In this document: positions 33,355-42,855 of the stretch, in pieces
How the letters are laid out: every line of letters begins with the position of its first letter
Numbering within the stretch: position 1 is the first letter of the stretch
Source: Rhodopseudomonas infernalis
GTDB taxonomy: Bacteria > Pseudomonadota > Alphaproteobacteria > Rhizobiales > Xanthobacteraceae
Direction: 5' to 3'
Length of the DNA: 64,000 bases
Assembly: GCF_022271405.1 (NCBI RefSeq)
Contig: NZ_JAJNAL010000017.1
Coordinates: 1 to 64,000, forward strand
The notes under the pieces: generated by a model
Databases searched by the model: none
The model's input: only the letters and a program-made list of their open reading frames with translations
What the model was told of the DNA's origin: nothing
Position numbers and translations under genes: made by a program

Positions 33355-35412
33355 ATGTCCCGCATGCCGCCTCCGCCCGATGCGCCGGCCAACCGTCTCT
33401 CCGACGGCGTCGATTTTCGGAACGTGCTCGGGATCCTGTCACGGCGTCGTAGTTGGGTTATCGGCATCCCGGCGGTGCTGTGCGGCATTGTGGTGGCTTA
33501 TCTGTTGGTGGCGCATCCCTCCTACACCGGGACCGCGCAGGTGTTCGTCGACCCGCGCGATCAGTACACGCCGAAGGACGACCCGCTGCAGAACTCGGTG
33601 CCGGGCGACGGCCTGTTGCTGGTGGAAAGTCAGCTCAAGATCATCACCTCGAACGAGGTGCTGAACCGTGTCATCGAGCAACTGAATCTGCAGAACGATC
33701 CGGAGTTCAACGGCGAACGCATCACCATCGGACGGCTGGTGAAGTCGGTGATCGGGCTCGGCAGGACCGAAGACCGGATGCTGGTGACGCTGCGCAATCT
33801 CCGCAAGAACGTAGCCACCAAACGGATCGACCGCTCCTTCGTGATCGATATCCTGGCTTCGGCCGACACCGCGCCGCGCGCGGCGACGCTCGCCAACGCG
33901 GTGGCGACTGCATATCTGGAAGAACAGTCCGGCGCCAATTCTGCGTTCCAGCGCCGCACCTCCGAGGCGATCTCGTCGCAGCTCGGCAAATTACGCCAGG
34001 AAGTGAAGCGCGGCGAGGAAGCGGTCGCGGCCTTCAAGGCGGCCAACAATCTGGTCGGTTCGCGTAGCCGCATGGTCAGCGAGCAGCAGCTCGACGAGGC
34101 CAACACCCAGCTTACCAACGCCAAGACGCGTCTCGCGGACGCGCAGGCGCGGGTGCGATTGATCGAAACGATCGAGCACGGCGATGCCGGGCTCGAGGCG
34201 TTGCCCGAGGCGATCCAGTCCGCCGCGATCGTGCAGCTCCGCTCCCGTCTGGCAGATGCCTCGCGGGAAGAAGCGCAGCTTGCCCAGATCGACGGCCCCA
34301 ACCATCCGGCGCTGCAGGCGGCGCGCGCCCAGGTGCGCGACGCGCAGGCGGCGATCCAGCGCGAGCTCAAGACCATCGCCCGCTCGGTGCGCAACTCCGA
34401 GACCAGCGAACGCAGCAATGTGCAGAACCTGCAGGCCAATTTCGAAGCGCTGAAGAAACAGTCGCAGGCCAACGAACAGGCGATGGTTCCGTTGCGCGAA
34501 CTCGAGCGCAAGGCGGAGTCGAGCCGTGTCGTGTACGAGACGTTCCTGGCCAAGGCCAAGACCGCCGAAGAACGTCAGGGCATCGACACCACCAACATCC
34601 GGCTGATCTCGCGCGCGACCACGCCGGAGAACAAGAGCTGGCCGCCGACGCTGATCATGCTGGCAGCGGCGATCTTCGCCGGAATCACCATCGGCATCGC
34701 GGCGGCGCTCGCGCGTGATGCGTTCGATCGCCCCGGTCGCGAGCCTGATCCCGAAGCCGTACCGGATGCGCCGGCGCCGGCCGAGGTTGTGGCGCCCCCG
34801 ATGCCGCGGCCCGCGATGGCTCAGGACCACGTCAGCCGGCTCGAAGCCCTCGGCGAAGAGTTGCTTGCTGCGCCGAAGGGCACCACCATCGTGCTGGTCC
34901 AGGTGCAGCGCGACGCGTGGCTGAGCGACGTCGCCCTGCAACTCGCCCGCAGCCTGATCGCCAACCGCGTCGACGTCACGCTGGTCGACGCCGATCTGGC
35001 GCGTCACCCCACCACGTCCCGGCTCGGCTTCGACAGGGTGCCCGGCCTTTGCGACGTGCTGATCGGCGCCGCAGACATCCACGACGTGGTGCGGCTGCAC
35101 AAGCCGACCGCGATGCGTGTGGTGCCTGTCGGCCTGTCGGCGATCGGCAGCCGCGATCCGCAGGCCCGGCAGTCGCTGTCGGCCGCCCTGCGGCAGCTTC
35201 GTGCCTTCGACCGCGTCGTCATCGACGGTGGCGAGATGGGCGAGTCGGCCTCCGAACTCGGCCTGTACTACATGGCCGATGAGGTCGTGTTCCTGGCGCA
35301 GCGCGAGGGCGGCAAGAGCGACGACGCGGAGATTTTGGTCGAGCTGTTGCGCCATCGCCAGATCAAGGCGCGCGTGGTGATCGTCGAGCCGGACGTCTCG
35401 GTGGCGGCATGA
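33355..35412 (+). CDS. Wzz/Wzc-like polysaccharide co-polymerase with degenerate kinase domain
   Basis: This 685-residue protein has an N-terminal Wzz domain with TM1 at about 34-55, a long periplasmic coiled coil at about 190-400 and TM2 at about 428-450 preceded by the Pro-rich SWPPT segment. A C-terminal BY-kinase-like domain follows. In that domain the strand VDVTLVDADLARHP (Walker A') is kept, but the Walker A GEGKST is replaced by RDAWLSD. ATP binding and tyrosine autophosphorylation are therefore unlikely, and no Tyr cluster ends the protein. It should set chain length and organise export. Its stop overlaps the polymerase start. Confidence 0.9.
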   Translation: MSRMPPPPDAPANRLSDGVDFRNVLGILSRRRSWVIGIPAVLCGIVVAYLLVAHPSYTGTAQVFVDPRDQYTPKDDPLQNSVPGDGLLLVESQLKIITSNEVLNRVIEQLNLQNDPEFNGERITIGRLVKSVIGLGRTEDRMLVTLRNLRKNVATKRIDRSFVIDILASADTAPRAATLANAVATAYLEEQSGANSAFQRRTSEAISSQLGKLRQEVKRGEEAVAAFKAANNLVGSRSRMVSEQQLDEANTQLTNAKTRLADAQARVRLIETIEHGDAGLEALPEAIQSAAIVQLRSRLADASREEAQLAQIDGPNHPALQAARAQVRDAQAAIQRELKTIARSVRNSETSERSNVQNLQANFEALKKQSQANEQAMVPLRELERKAESSRVVYETFLAKAKTAEERQGIDTTNIRLISRATTPENKSWPPTLIMLAAAIFAGITIGIAAALARDAFDRPGREPDPEAVPDAPAPAEVVAPPMPRPAMAQDHVSRLEALGEELLAAPKGTTIVLVQVQRDAWLSDVALQLARSLIANRVDVTLVDADLARHPTTSRLGFDRVPGLCDVLIGAADIHDVVRLHKPTAMRVVPVGLSAIGSRDPQARQSLSAALRQLRAFDRVVIDGGEMGESASELGLYYMADEVVFLAQREGGKSDDAEILVELLRHRQIKARVVIVEPDVSVAA

Positions 35413-36746
35413 CGGCGCGCGGCGAGGGCACGCCGCTCGCGCCGGCGGGGTTCGCGCCAGCCACTGCCTCGGCGTCCGTCGTTCGGCTGCGGCTGCCCTT
35501 CGCCGGGCCGTTCGTCCAGAAGCTGATGGCCGTCTACATCGTGCTGTTGTTCGTGGTGTCGGCCAATGTTCTCGACCTGATCGGCTACGATTACAGTTCG
35601 ATCGGCGGCTCGCCGATTACCAAGATCCACATCTCCACCTACTTCATCGTTCTGCTGTTCGGCGTGTTCGTCGTCACCTATCCGCACAAGCGCGATCTCG
35701 CCCGCTATTATCTGGCCACCAAGCTCGGCTCGATCTTCTTCCTTTGCGCCGCGGTGTTCGCGGTGGTCAACATCGTCGCCGACGGCCGCAACGGCTTCGG
35801 CATGTTCTTCGACACCGATCTGCACCTGTTTCTGTGCGCGATGCTGCTGCCGTTCGTGTCGCCGGACAACATGGACCGGCTGGAGCGCTTCCTGCACTGG
35901 TTCTTCTTCGCCAATGCGCTACTGGCAGTGATCGAACTCGCCATCGGCTTCAACATCTTCCCCCTGATCACCTATTCACCGGACGGCATGACTACGGTCG
36001 AGCCGCGCGCCACTGCGTTCCTCAGCCATCCGCTGCACGCCGCCACCATCACCTGCGTCTACATCGTCAGCCTGCTGTGCGGCGCCGGCACGGCGCTGCG
36101 GGCCAATCTGCGGATGCCGATGATCGGGCTGCAATGCGCCGCGCTGCTCGCGTTCGGCGGCCGCACCGCGTTCCTGCTGACCGCGGTGATCATGGCCGGG
36201 ATGCTGCTGTGGACCTTGCTGCGCGCGGCGGCCGGCATGAAGCTGTCGCGCACCGCGCTGATCGTCTGGTTCACCATCATTCCGATCGGGATTGCCGCGG
36301 TCGCGGTGCTGGCCTCGATCGGCGCCTTCGATCAGATGTTCGACCGCTTCACCGAGGACGGCGGCAGCGCCCGCACCCGCTGGCTGATGGTGCCGCTGCT
36401 GCTGTCGTTCAACTGGGGCGACATGCTGTGGGGCGCGCCGACCGACTATGTGCGCTCGCAGGTCTATTCCTACGGGCTGGAGTGGGGCGTCGAGAATCCA
36501 TTCATCCAGATGAGCGTGTTCCAGGGCGTCGTGGTCGCCTCGATGATCATGCTCGGCGCGCTGTTGCTGATCTGGGAAGCGTACCGACGGATGACCTGGA
36601 AGGCGATCTTCCCGATCGCGGTGTTCCTGTTCCTGTGCAGCACGTTCGGCTCGTTCGCCGGACGGTTCTTCACCTTCTCGATCTTTCTGGTGGTGATCTC
36701 GGCGCTGTTCCGCAGGCCGGATGCGCCGCGTGACTGGGTGAGCTGA
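35409..36746 (+). CDS. Wzy-like exopolysaccharide polymerase (VpsF type)
   Basis: This 445-residue membrane protein has about 11-12 spans and a large loop containing LSHPLHAATITCVY and GGRTAFLLT, as in O-antigen polymerase/VpsF families. It would polymerise lipid-linked repeats in the periplasm. The ATG lies in the ATGA overlap with the co-polymerase gene, and one base separates its stop from the GH5 gene's GTG start, so all three are translationally coupled. Confidence 0.85.
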   Translation: MTARGEGTPLAPAGFAPATASASVVRLRLPFAGPFVQKLMAVYIVLLFVVSANVLDLIGYDYSSIGGSPITKIHISTYFIVLLFGVFVVTYPHKRDLARYYLATKLGSIFFLCAAVFAVVNIVADGRNGFGMFFDTDLHLFLCAMLLPFVSPDNMDRLERFLHWFFFANALLAVIELAIGFNIFPLITYSPDGMTTVEPRATAFLSHPLHAATITCVYIVSLLCGAGTALRANLRMPMIGLQCAALLAFGGRTAFLLTAVIMAGMLLWTLLRAAAGMKLSRTALIVWFTIIPIGIAAVAVLASIGAFDQMFDRFTEDGGSARTRWLMVPLLLSFNWGDMLWGAPTDYVRSQVYSYGLEWGVENPFIQMSVFQGVVVASMIMLGALLLIWEAYRRMTWKAIFPIAVFLFLCSTFGSFAGRFFTFSIFLVVISALFRRPDAPRDWVS

Positions 36747-36747
36747 G

Positions 36748-38070
36748 GTGGACGCAGCGGCACCGACCCGGCTCGCCGACCCGCCCGCCATCGTGCGCCA
36801 GGCGCCGGATCTGCGGCCCGCCGGCCGCGGCGGCTATCTGCTGCCTCCCGGTTATCTCAGCACACGCGGCAGCCAGATCGTCGACAATAGCGGCCGTCCC
36901 GTGCGCATCGCCTCGATCGGCTGGAACGGCACCGAAGGCCCGCCGGGCGCTGCGCCTTCAGGGACCTGGACCGTCAGCTACAGGACCGTGCTCGACTCCA
37001 TCGTTGGCGCCGGGTTCAACACTGTGCGCATTCCCTGGATCGATCTCGGCCTCGACACGCCGCTGCACGGCTACAGCGATCGGCTCGGCTGGATCAACAC
37101 CACGCTCAATCCGGAACTGCTGGCATCCGATACGCCGCGCGCCAACGGCCGCTACAAGTATGTCACGACGCTGACGGCGTTCCGGCGCATCGTCGACTAC
37201 GCAGGCGAGATCGGCCTGAAGGTGATCTTCGATCACCACACCAATCAGGGCACGGCCGGCCAGCAGCGCAACGGGCTGTGGTTCGACCTCGGCCCCGGCA
37301 CCAACAACACCGACGGCATCGTGCCTGGCCGGTTCTCCGCCGAGATGGTCAAGCAGAACTGGCTGCGGATCGCCAAAACCTTCGCGGGCAATCCGACCGT
37401 GATCGGCTACGATCTGCACAACGAGCCGAACGGCGATCGCGGCCAGATCACCTGGGGCGGCGGCGGCCCGACCGACATCAAGGCGATGTGCGAGGATTAT
37501 GGCTCGGCGATCCAGGACGTCGAGCCCGGCGTGCTGATCATCTGTGAGGGGCCCGAGACCTACAAGCCGCCGCCGAAGTCATCGGGCATGGACCCGAATC
37601 TCGCGGCGCCGGCCGGCAATCTGACGGCCGCGGGCGCCAATCCGGTGCGGCTGAAGATCGCCAACAAGCTTGTGTATTCGATCCACGAATATCCGGAGGA
37701 GATCGCCGACACCAAGCGCTGGGGCATTCCGGAAACCGGCAAAGGCTTCGTCGACCGGATGAACGCCACCTGGGGCTATCTGGTTCGCGACAACATCGCG
37801 CCGGTGTGGATCGGCGAAATGGGCGCGTCGCTGCGCACGCCGGAGACGCGCGAGTGGGCGCGCAATCTGCTCGACTACATGAACGGCAAATACGGCTCCG
37901 AGGGCGGCCCGACCTTCACGGGCGATCAGCAGCCGATCAGCGGCAGCTGGTGGCTGATCGGACCGTCGAACGATCCGCCCTACGGGCTGCAGACCGAGTG
38001 GGGCGTCGGCCACTATCGGCCCGATCAGATCGCCATCACCGACCAGATGCTGTTTCGGCCGCGCAAGTAA
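36748..38070 (+). CDS. GH5 glycoside hydrolase (cellulase-like)
   Basis: This 440-residue glycoside hydrolase family 5 enzyme has the acid/base Glu226 in HNEPNGD and the nucleophile Glu357 in WIGEMGAS, plus the RIPW and FDHHTNQG strands. The start is GTG at 36748, directly after the polymerase stop. No classical signal peptide is seen, so how it meets its substrate is unclear. It probably trims or edits the exopolysaccharide made by this locus, or cleaves a beta-glucan; the exact linkage is unknown. Confidence 0.92.
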   Translation: MDAAAPTRLADPPAIVRQAPDLRPAGRGGYLLPPGYLSTRGSQIVDNSGRPVRIASIGWNGTEGPPGAAPSGTWTVSYRTVLDSIVGAGFNTVRIPWIDLGLDTPLHGYSDRLGWINTTLNPELLASDTPRANGRYKYVTTLTAFRRIVDYAGEIGLKVIFDHHTNQGTAGQQRNGLWFDLGPGTNNTDGIVPGRFSAEMVKQNWLRIAKTFAGNPTVIGYDLHNEPNGDRGQITWGGGGPTDIKAMCEDYGSAIQDVEPGVLIICEGPETYKPPPKSSGMDPNLAAPAGNLTAAGANPVRLKIANKLVYSIHEYPEEIADTKRWGIPETGKGFVDRMNATWGYLVRDNIAPVWIGEMGASLRTPETREWARNLLDYMNGKYGSEGGPTFTGDQQPISGSWWLIGPSNDPPYGLQTEWGVGHYRPDQIAITDQMLFRPRK

Positions 38071-38095
38071 GTGAGGCCAGCCGCTTCGGCCCGGA

Positions 38096-39016
38096 TCAGC
38101 GCGTCGTCTGCGTCAGCAGCAGATACATCGCGTACGGATTGGTTTTCAGATAGCGCATGCCGAGCCGGCGCGGCTCCAGCGCCATGCGCCACGCCCATTC
38201 GAGGCCGAGCTGCTGCATCCACTGCGGGGCGCGCGGCTTGGAGCCCGACAGAAAGTCGAACAGGCCGCCTGAGGTCTTGATGACGCCGACGGTCGTGAGC
38301 CGATGGCGGTTGCGGCCGATGAACAGCTGCTCGCGCGGCACGCCCATCGACACCCACAGGATGTCGGGCGCAAGTTCGGCGATCTGCCGGCACGCTGTGA
38401 TTTCTTCGTCCTGATCGGCGAAGAAGCCGTTGCGGCGGCCGATCAGCTTGAGGTCGGGATAGCGCTTCGCGACCAGTTCGGCAGCGAGCCGATTGGAGTC
38501 TTCGCTGGCGCCGAGCATGAACATGCTGGCGCCGCGTGCGATCGCTTCCCGTGCAACGTCGTGAAACAGATCGGTGGTGGCGACCCGCTCCGGTAGCGGC
38601 ACGTCGCACTTGTAACGCGACACGAACACGTGCGGCATGCCGTCAGCATGGATGGCGTCGGCCTGCAGGAACATCGCATGCTCGGCCGGATCGACGGCGC
38701 AGCGATAGGTGACCTCGCCGTTGGTCGACGTCATGTAGGCCGGATAGCGCCACAGCCCGCGACGCTTCAGGGCTTCGTCGACCATCCCGCGCGCGGTTTC
38801 GGTGCGATCGGCGACAACGATCGGCAGGCCGCCGATCACGTTGCGCTTCCAATGCAGGAAGCGGGTGCGACGACGCTCGCCGCTGACGCGGCGCTCGCCG
38901 AATGGCAACGAGTCGATGGCCGCGATCGAGAACGGCGCAACCCGACGATCCAACAGGCGCCGTTCGGCTCCCGCTGCCTGCGTCAGGCTTCGCTGCACAA
39001 TCTGCACGTAAGGCAT
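38096..39016 (-). CDS. WecG/TagA/CpsF-family glycosyltransferase
   Basis: This 306-residue GT26 protein has family segments TSTNGEVTYRCAVDP, ADAIHADGMP, GRRNGFFADQDEE, APDILWVSMGVPREQLFIG and GLFDFLSGSKPRAPQWMQ. These enzymes transfer N-acetyl-mannosaminuronic or related amino sugars onto lipid-linked intermediates. It has an unusually long N-terminal stretch before the core. It is convergent with the GH5 gene and forms part of the exopolysaccharide locus. Confidence 0.9.
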   Translation of the reverse strand: MPYVQIVQRSLTQAAGAERRLLDRRVAPFSIAAIDSLPFGERRVSGERRRTRFLHWKRNVIGGLPIVVADRTETARGMVDEALKRRGLWRYPAYMTSTNGEVTYRCAVDPAEHAMFLQADAIHADGMPHVFVSRYKCDVPLPERVATTDLFHDVAREAIARGASMFMLGASEDSNRLAAELVAKRYPDLKLIGRRNGFFADQDEEITACRQIAELAPDILWVSMGVPREQLFIGRNRHRLTTVGVIKTSGGLFDFLSGSKPRAPQWMQQLGLEWAWRMALEPRRLGMRYLKTNPYAMYLLLTQTTR

Positions 39017-39264
39017 CGCGAATTCCGCTCGTCACTTGGTCGGTGAAGACGTGGTTCGATCAAACTCAGCATAAACAATCAGCGCTTCCTAATTGGGTTT
39101 CAAGCGCGTCTTTACCGTTTCTGTTCAACAAGGTAAAACAGTTAACGGTTTAGTAAGGATTAGCTGGGGATTTCTGCTCGACTGTCCCATTTCGCGCCAA
39201 CATCGCCGCGCGGCGAGGTGGCGTGTCATCCCGGGGCAATGCCGCCCACAGGCGGGTGCGGCGC

Positions 39265-40242
39265 CTAGAGCTGCCGTTCCCAGGCCAGCGCATGCCGCAC
39301 GATGGTCTCGAGATCGTCATAGCGCGGCGTCCAGCCGAGTTGGGTCTTGGCGCTGTCGTTCGACGCCACCAGCACCGCCGGGTCGCCGGCGCGGCGGCCC
39401 TCGAGGCGCACCGGAAAGTCCACACCCGACACGCGCTTCACGACCTCGATCACCTCCAGCACCGAATAGCCGGCCGCATAGCCGATGTTGCAGGTGATAC
39501 TCGGCTGGCCGGCGCGCAGATAGCGGAGCGCGTCGAGATGCGCGGCGACGAGGTCGCTGACATGGACGTAGTCGCGGATGCAGGAGCCGTCGGGAGTCGG
39601 GTAGTCGGTGCCGAACACGTCGATTCCATCGCGCTTGCCGAGCGCGGCCTGCACGGCGATCTTGATCAGATGCGTGGCATTGGGGGTCGATTGCCCGGTG
39701 CGGCCCTCCGGGTCGGCGCCGGCGACGTTGAAATAGCGCAGCGCCGCGTAGCTGAGCGGATGCGCGCGCGCGACGTCGCCGAGGATCCACTCGACCATCA
39801 GCTTGGAACGGCCGTACGGATTGATCGGCTGCGTCGGCAGATTCTCGCCGATCGGCGTGCGGTCCGGCTCGCCATAGACCGCGGCGGTCGACGAGAACAC
39901 GACATGCGGCACGCCGCGCTGCACCGCGCAGTCGATCAGTGTCCGCGCATTGGCGGTGTTGTTGCGATAGTAGTCCAGCGGATGCGTGACCGAGTCAGGC
40001 ACCACGATGCTGGCAGCGAAGTGGATGATCGCGCCGATCGGGTAGCGATCCATGACGTCCCCGACGAAGCCGGCATCGCCGACCGATCCCTGGAACAGCG
40101 GCACGCCGGCGGGGATCGCCTCGCGTCGCCCGGTGGAGAGATCGTCGATCACCACGGCGCGTTCGCTGGCCGCCTGCAGCGCCAGCGTCATGTGGCTGCC
40201 GATGTAACCGGCGCCGCCGGTGACGAGGATATGGCTCTCCAT
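39265..40242 (-). CDS. galE: UDP-glucose 4-epimerase
   Basis: This 325-residue extended SDR starts MESHILVTGGAGYIGSH (NAD+ binding). It has the SSTAAVYG and NPYGRSKLM catalytic Ser/Tyr/Lys elements and RYFNVAGADPEG. It interconverts UDP-glucose and UDP-galactose, supplying the exopolysaccharide pathway (ExoB/GalE). GGAAAG precedes the ATG; the longer open frame upstream overlaps the ligase gene's end and is not used. It lies 38 bp downstream of the WaaL/Wzy-like gene. Confidence 0.94.
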   Translation of the reverse strand: MESHILVTGGAGYIGSHMTLALQAASERAVVIDDLSTGRREAIPAGVPLFQGSVGDAGFVGDVMDRYPIGAIIHFAASIVVPDSVTHPLDYYRNNTANARTLIDCAVQRGVPHVVFSSTAAVYGEPDRTPIGENLPTQPINPYGRSKLMVEWILGDVARAHPLSYAALRYFNVAGADPEGRTGQSTPNATHLIKIAVQAALGKRDGIDVFGTDYPTPDGSCIRDYVHVSDLVAAHLDALRYLRAGQPSITCNIGYAAGYSVLEVIEVVKRVSGVDFPVRLEGRRAGDPAVLVASNDSAKTQLGWTPRYDDLETIVRHALAWERQL

Positions 40243-40280
40243 CTGAGCTTTCCGTGGCTGGCGTTCGGAGACGGTCGAGG

Positions 40281-41516
40281 TCAGGGGACGGCGTTGCTTT
40301 GGAACCGGATGCGACTGCTCGCAATTGCGACGCCCCAGGTCAAGCCGATCAGCAAGAAATAATGCCGCCAATGGTCGGTATCGATAATGAAGCTCTCGAG
40401 CAGCGTCACGATCATGGCCGAGACGATCACGATGGAGGTGCGCTGCCACGGCGTGCGGACGAACACGTTGCGCAGCCCATAGGCGGCCGTCATGAACACC
40501 AGGGCCGGATACAGGATGCCGCTGATCCAGCCGCCCGACATGAAGGCGTTCAGGAACGAATTGTGGGTGTCCTCCGGGAAGAATCGGCGGAATTGCAGCG
40601 GCCCGATGCCGAACGGATAGTCGAGCGCCATCGCGGCGCCGAGCAGGTGTCGGCCGAACCGGCCGAACCGGCCGCTGTCATAGGGCTGCGACAGGCTTGC
40701 GCGCTCCTTGAACAGCGCGTCGATCCGATCGAACGACAGCAACACCGCGAGTGCGGCGATCAGCAACGCGCCCGCCAGCAGCGCCAGAAACACGATGCGC
40801 AGGCGGCGCTGCTGCGTCGGCGCGGTGACGAACATCAGCGCGACCATCAGCAGCGAGGCGCCGGCCAGCGTGCCCCAGGCGGCGCGCGAGAAGGCGAGGA
40901 ACACCGCCAATGCGATGATGCCGAACGCCACAGCATTGCGCACCGCGCTCCAGAACGAGCCTTCGATCACCCGCTGCAGCGCCAGGATCGCCGGAAACAC
41001 CAGGAACGCGCCGAGCACGTTGGGGTCCTTGAAGGTGCCCCGTGCGCGGCCGACATAGGTCAGGAGATCGCCGGCGCCGGGGATCAGATTGAAGTAGCCG
41101 GCGATGCCGGCGAGCGCCGCGATCAGGCCGCCGACCAGATAGCCATTGGCGATCGCGTCGATCCGCGCGCTGGTGTCCTCCAGCGCGACCAGCGCGAAGA
41201 ACATCGCGGTGATCGCCATGTACCAGGACGTCAGCAGCCAGTTCAGGATCAGCGGATCGCCCAGCAGCGCCGACGCGCCGATGGTGTAGCCGAATTCGAT
41301 GCCGATCAGCAGCCCGATCGGAACGATCAGCGCCGGCGTGATCCGCAATCCGGTCGCCACGAACAGCAGCAGGGACGCCAGCACGGCGAATTCGTAGGGG
41401 CTCGGCTCGATGAACACGATCGCGCCGCTGGCGCCGACCAACCACAACAGCGCGAGCTGGAGCGCGCGCAGCCTCGGCGTCGTGCTGGAAGAAGCCGCGA
41501 TGGCGAAGTCGGTCAT
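40281..41516 (-). CDS. O-antigen ligase/polymerase family membrane protein
   Basis: This 411-residue polytopic protein has about 10-12 spans and the Wzy_C/WaaL loop (ARGTFKDPNVLGAFL; FGIGPLQFRRFFPEDTHNSFLN with the conserved His-Asn). It is either a second polymerase or a ligase joining the polysaccharide to a lipid carrier. The ATG at 41516 is preferred to starts further upstream. It leads the galE operon at the far edge of the locus. Confidence 0.86.
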   Translation of the reverse strand: MTDFAIAASSSTTPRLRALQLALLWLVGASGAIVFIEPSPYEFAVLASLLLFVATGLRITPALIVPIGLLIGIEFGYTIGASALLGDPLILNWLLTSWYMAITAMFFALVALEDTSARIDAIANGYLVGGLIAALAGIAGYFNLIPGAGDLLTYVGRARGTFKDPNVLGAFLVFPAILALQRVIEGSFWSAVRNAVAFGIIALAVFLAFSRAAWGTLAGASLLMVALMFVTAPTQQRRLRIVFLALLAGALLIAALAVLLSFDRIDALFKERASLSQPYDSGRFGRFGRHLLGAAMALDYPFGIGPLQFRRFFPEDTHNSFLNAFMSGGWISGILYPALVFMTAAYGLRNVFVRTPWQRTSIVIVSAMIVTLLESFIIDTDHWRHYFLLIGLTWGVAIASSRIRFQSNAVP

Positions 41517-41760
41517 GCTGCAACCTTGCGTCGCCGGCAGATACACATGGTTAACTGTGTCGCCGCGCGTGCGCGCAGCGATCCAGGCCGCGGGGACGCC
41601 GCGCGCGGAGTGTAGAAAACCGGGATTAATGCCGGCTTAGCACCGGCACACGCCCGTCGGCGTTCCGAGTGCAGTGGCCTTTACCACATCCGTGGCATTC
41701 GCATGAAGCCGCCGCGGAACCGGGCTATAGCCGCGGATGGATTTCGCCGATCGGAGACAA

Positions 41761-42753
41761 ATGATGATCAGCAAGCGAGCTTTTCTCGGTTCGGCCGCAG
41801 GGGCCGCCGCCGCACTGTTCGGCGTCAGGGCCGCGCCGGCCTTCGCCGAGGCCATCACTTATCCGACGCGGCCGGTGCGCTGGATCGTGCCCTATGCGGC
41901 GGGCGGCGCCACCGACGTGTTGTCGCGGATGGTCTGCCAGAATCTGTCCGAGAAGCTCTGCCAGTCCTTCGTGGTCGAGAACAAGCCGGGCGCCGGCAGC
42001 ACGATCGGCACGCAGGCGGTGATCAACTCGCCGGCCGACGGCTACACGCTGTTGCTGACCAGCACGGCGAACGCCATCAACGCGTCGTTCGATCGCACCC
42101 TGCCGTTCGATTTCGCCAAGAGCATCGCGCCGGTGGCCGGGCTCGCCCGCATTCCGCTGGTGCTCGTCGTCAACAACGACATTCCGGCCAGGACGGTCGC
42201 CGAGTTCATCGCCTACGCCAAGGCCAACCCAGGCAAGATCAGCGTCGGTTCGTCGGGCATCGGCACGTCGCTGCATCTGTCGGGCGAGTTGTTCAAGTCG
42301 CTGGCCGGCGTCGATCTGGTGCACGTGCCGTATCGCGGCTCGGCGCCGGGGCTGACCGATCTGATGTCGGGCCAGATCCAGGCGATGTTCGACAATGTGA
42401 CCTCGTCGTTCGAACTCGCGAACGCCGGCAAGATCCGCGCGCTCGGCGTCACCATGCAGCAGCGCTCGGCGGTGCTGCCCGATGTTCCGCCGATCAGCGA
42501 TACGCTCGCCGGCTACGACACCAGCTCGTTCTACGGTTTGGGTGCACCGCATGGTACGCCCGCGGACGTGATCGACCGGCTCAACCGCTCGATCAACGCC
42601 GCGCTCGACGATCCGACCATCAGGCAGCGGATCGCCGGTCTCGGCGCCATCCCGCTGCACGGCGACGCCGCGCAGTTCGGCGCCATGATGAGGGCCGAGA
42701 CCGAGAGCTGGCGCAAGATCGTCGAAGCGTCGCACCTTCGCAAAGAAGGCTGA
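41761..42753 (+). CDS. Bug/TctC-family periplasmic binding protein
   Basis: This 330-residue Bug-family receptor has a twin-Met start followed by a signal peptide ending near APAFAEA. It shows the family blocks RPVRWIVPYAAGGATDVLSR and NKPGAGSTIGTQAV, plus HVPYRGSAPGLTDLMSG. It would capture a carboxylate or similar ligand in the periplasm. GGAGA precedes the ATG. No TctA/TctB membrane partners are encoded in the window, so it is an orphan receptor, as is common in this family. Confidence 0.92.
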   Translation: MMISKRAFLGSAAGAAAALFGVRAAPAFAEAITYPTRPVRWIVPYAAGGATDVLSRMVCQNLSEKLCQSFVVENKPGAGSTIGTQAVINSPADGYTLLLTSTANAINASFDRTLPFDFAKSIAPVAGLARIPLVLVVNNDIPARTVAEFIAYAKANPGKISVGSSGIGTSLHLSGELFKSLAGVDLVHVPYRGSAPGLTDLMSGQIQAMFDNVTSSFELANAGKIRALGVTMQQRSAVLPDVPPISDTLAGYDTSSFYGLGAPHGTPADVIDRLNRSINAALDDPTIRQRIAGLGAIPLHGDAAQFGAMMRAETESWRKIVEASHLRKEG

Positions 42754-42855
42754 CGCCCGCGCCGGCCGTCTCCGCACGGCAGCGCCGGCTTGCAATTGAG
42801 CGTGCCGGCTCCGATATTTCCCGTTCCGCCAGTCGTGCTGAACAGGAGACGCCGG

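Noticed and set aside
33355-35412. Active BY-type tyrosine kinase
   Set aside because: The Walker A region has no Gly-Lys-Ser/Thr and there is no C-terminal tyrosine cluster.
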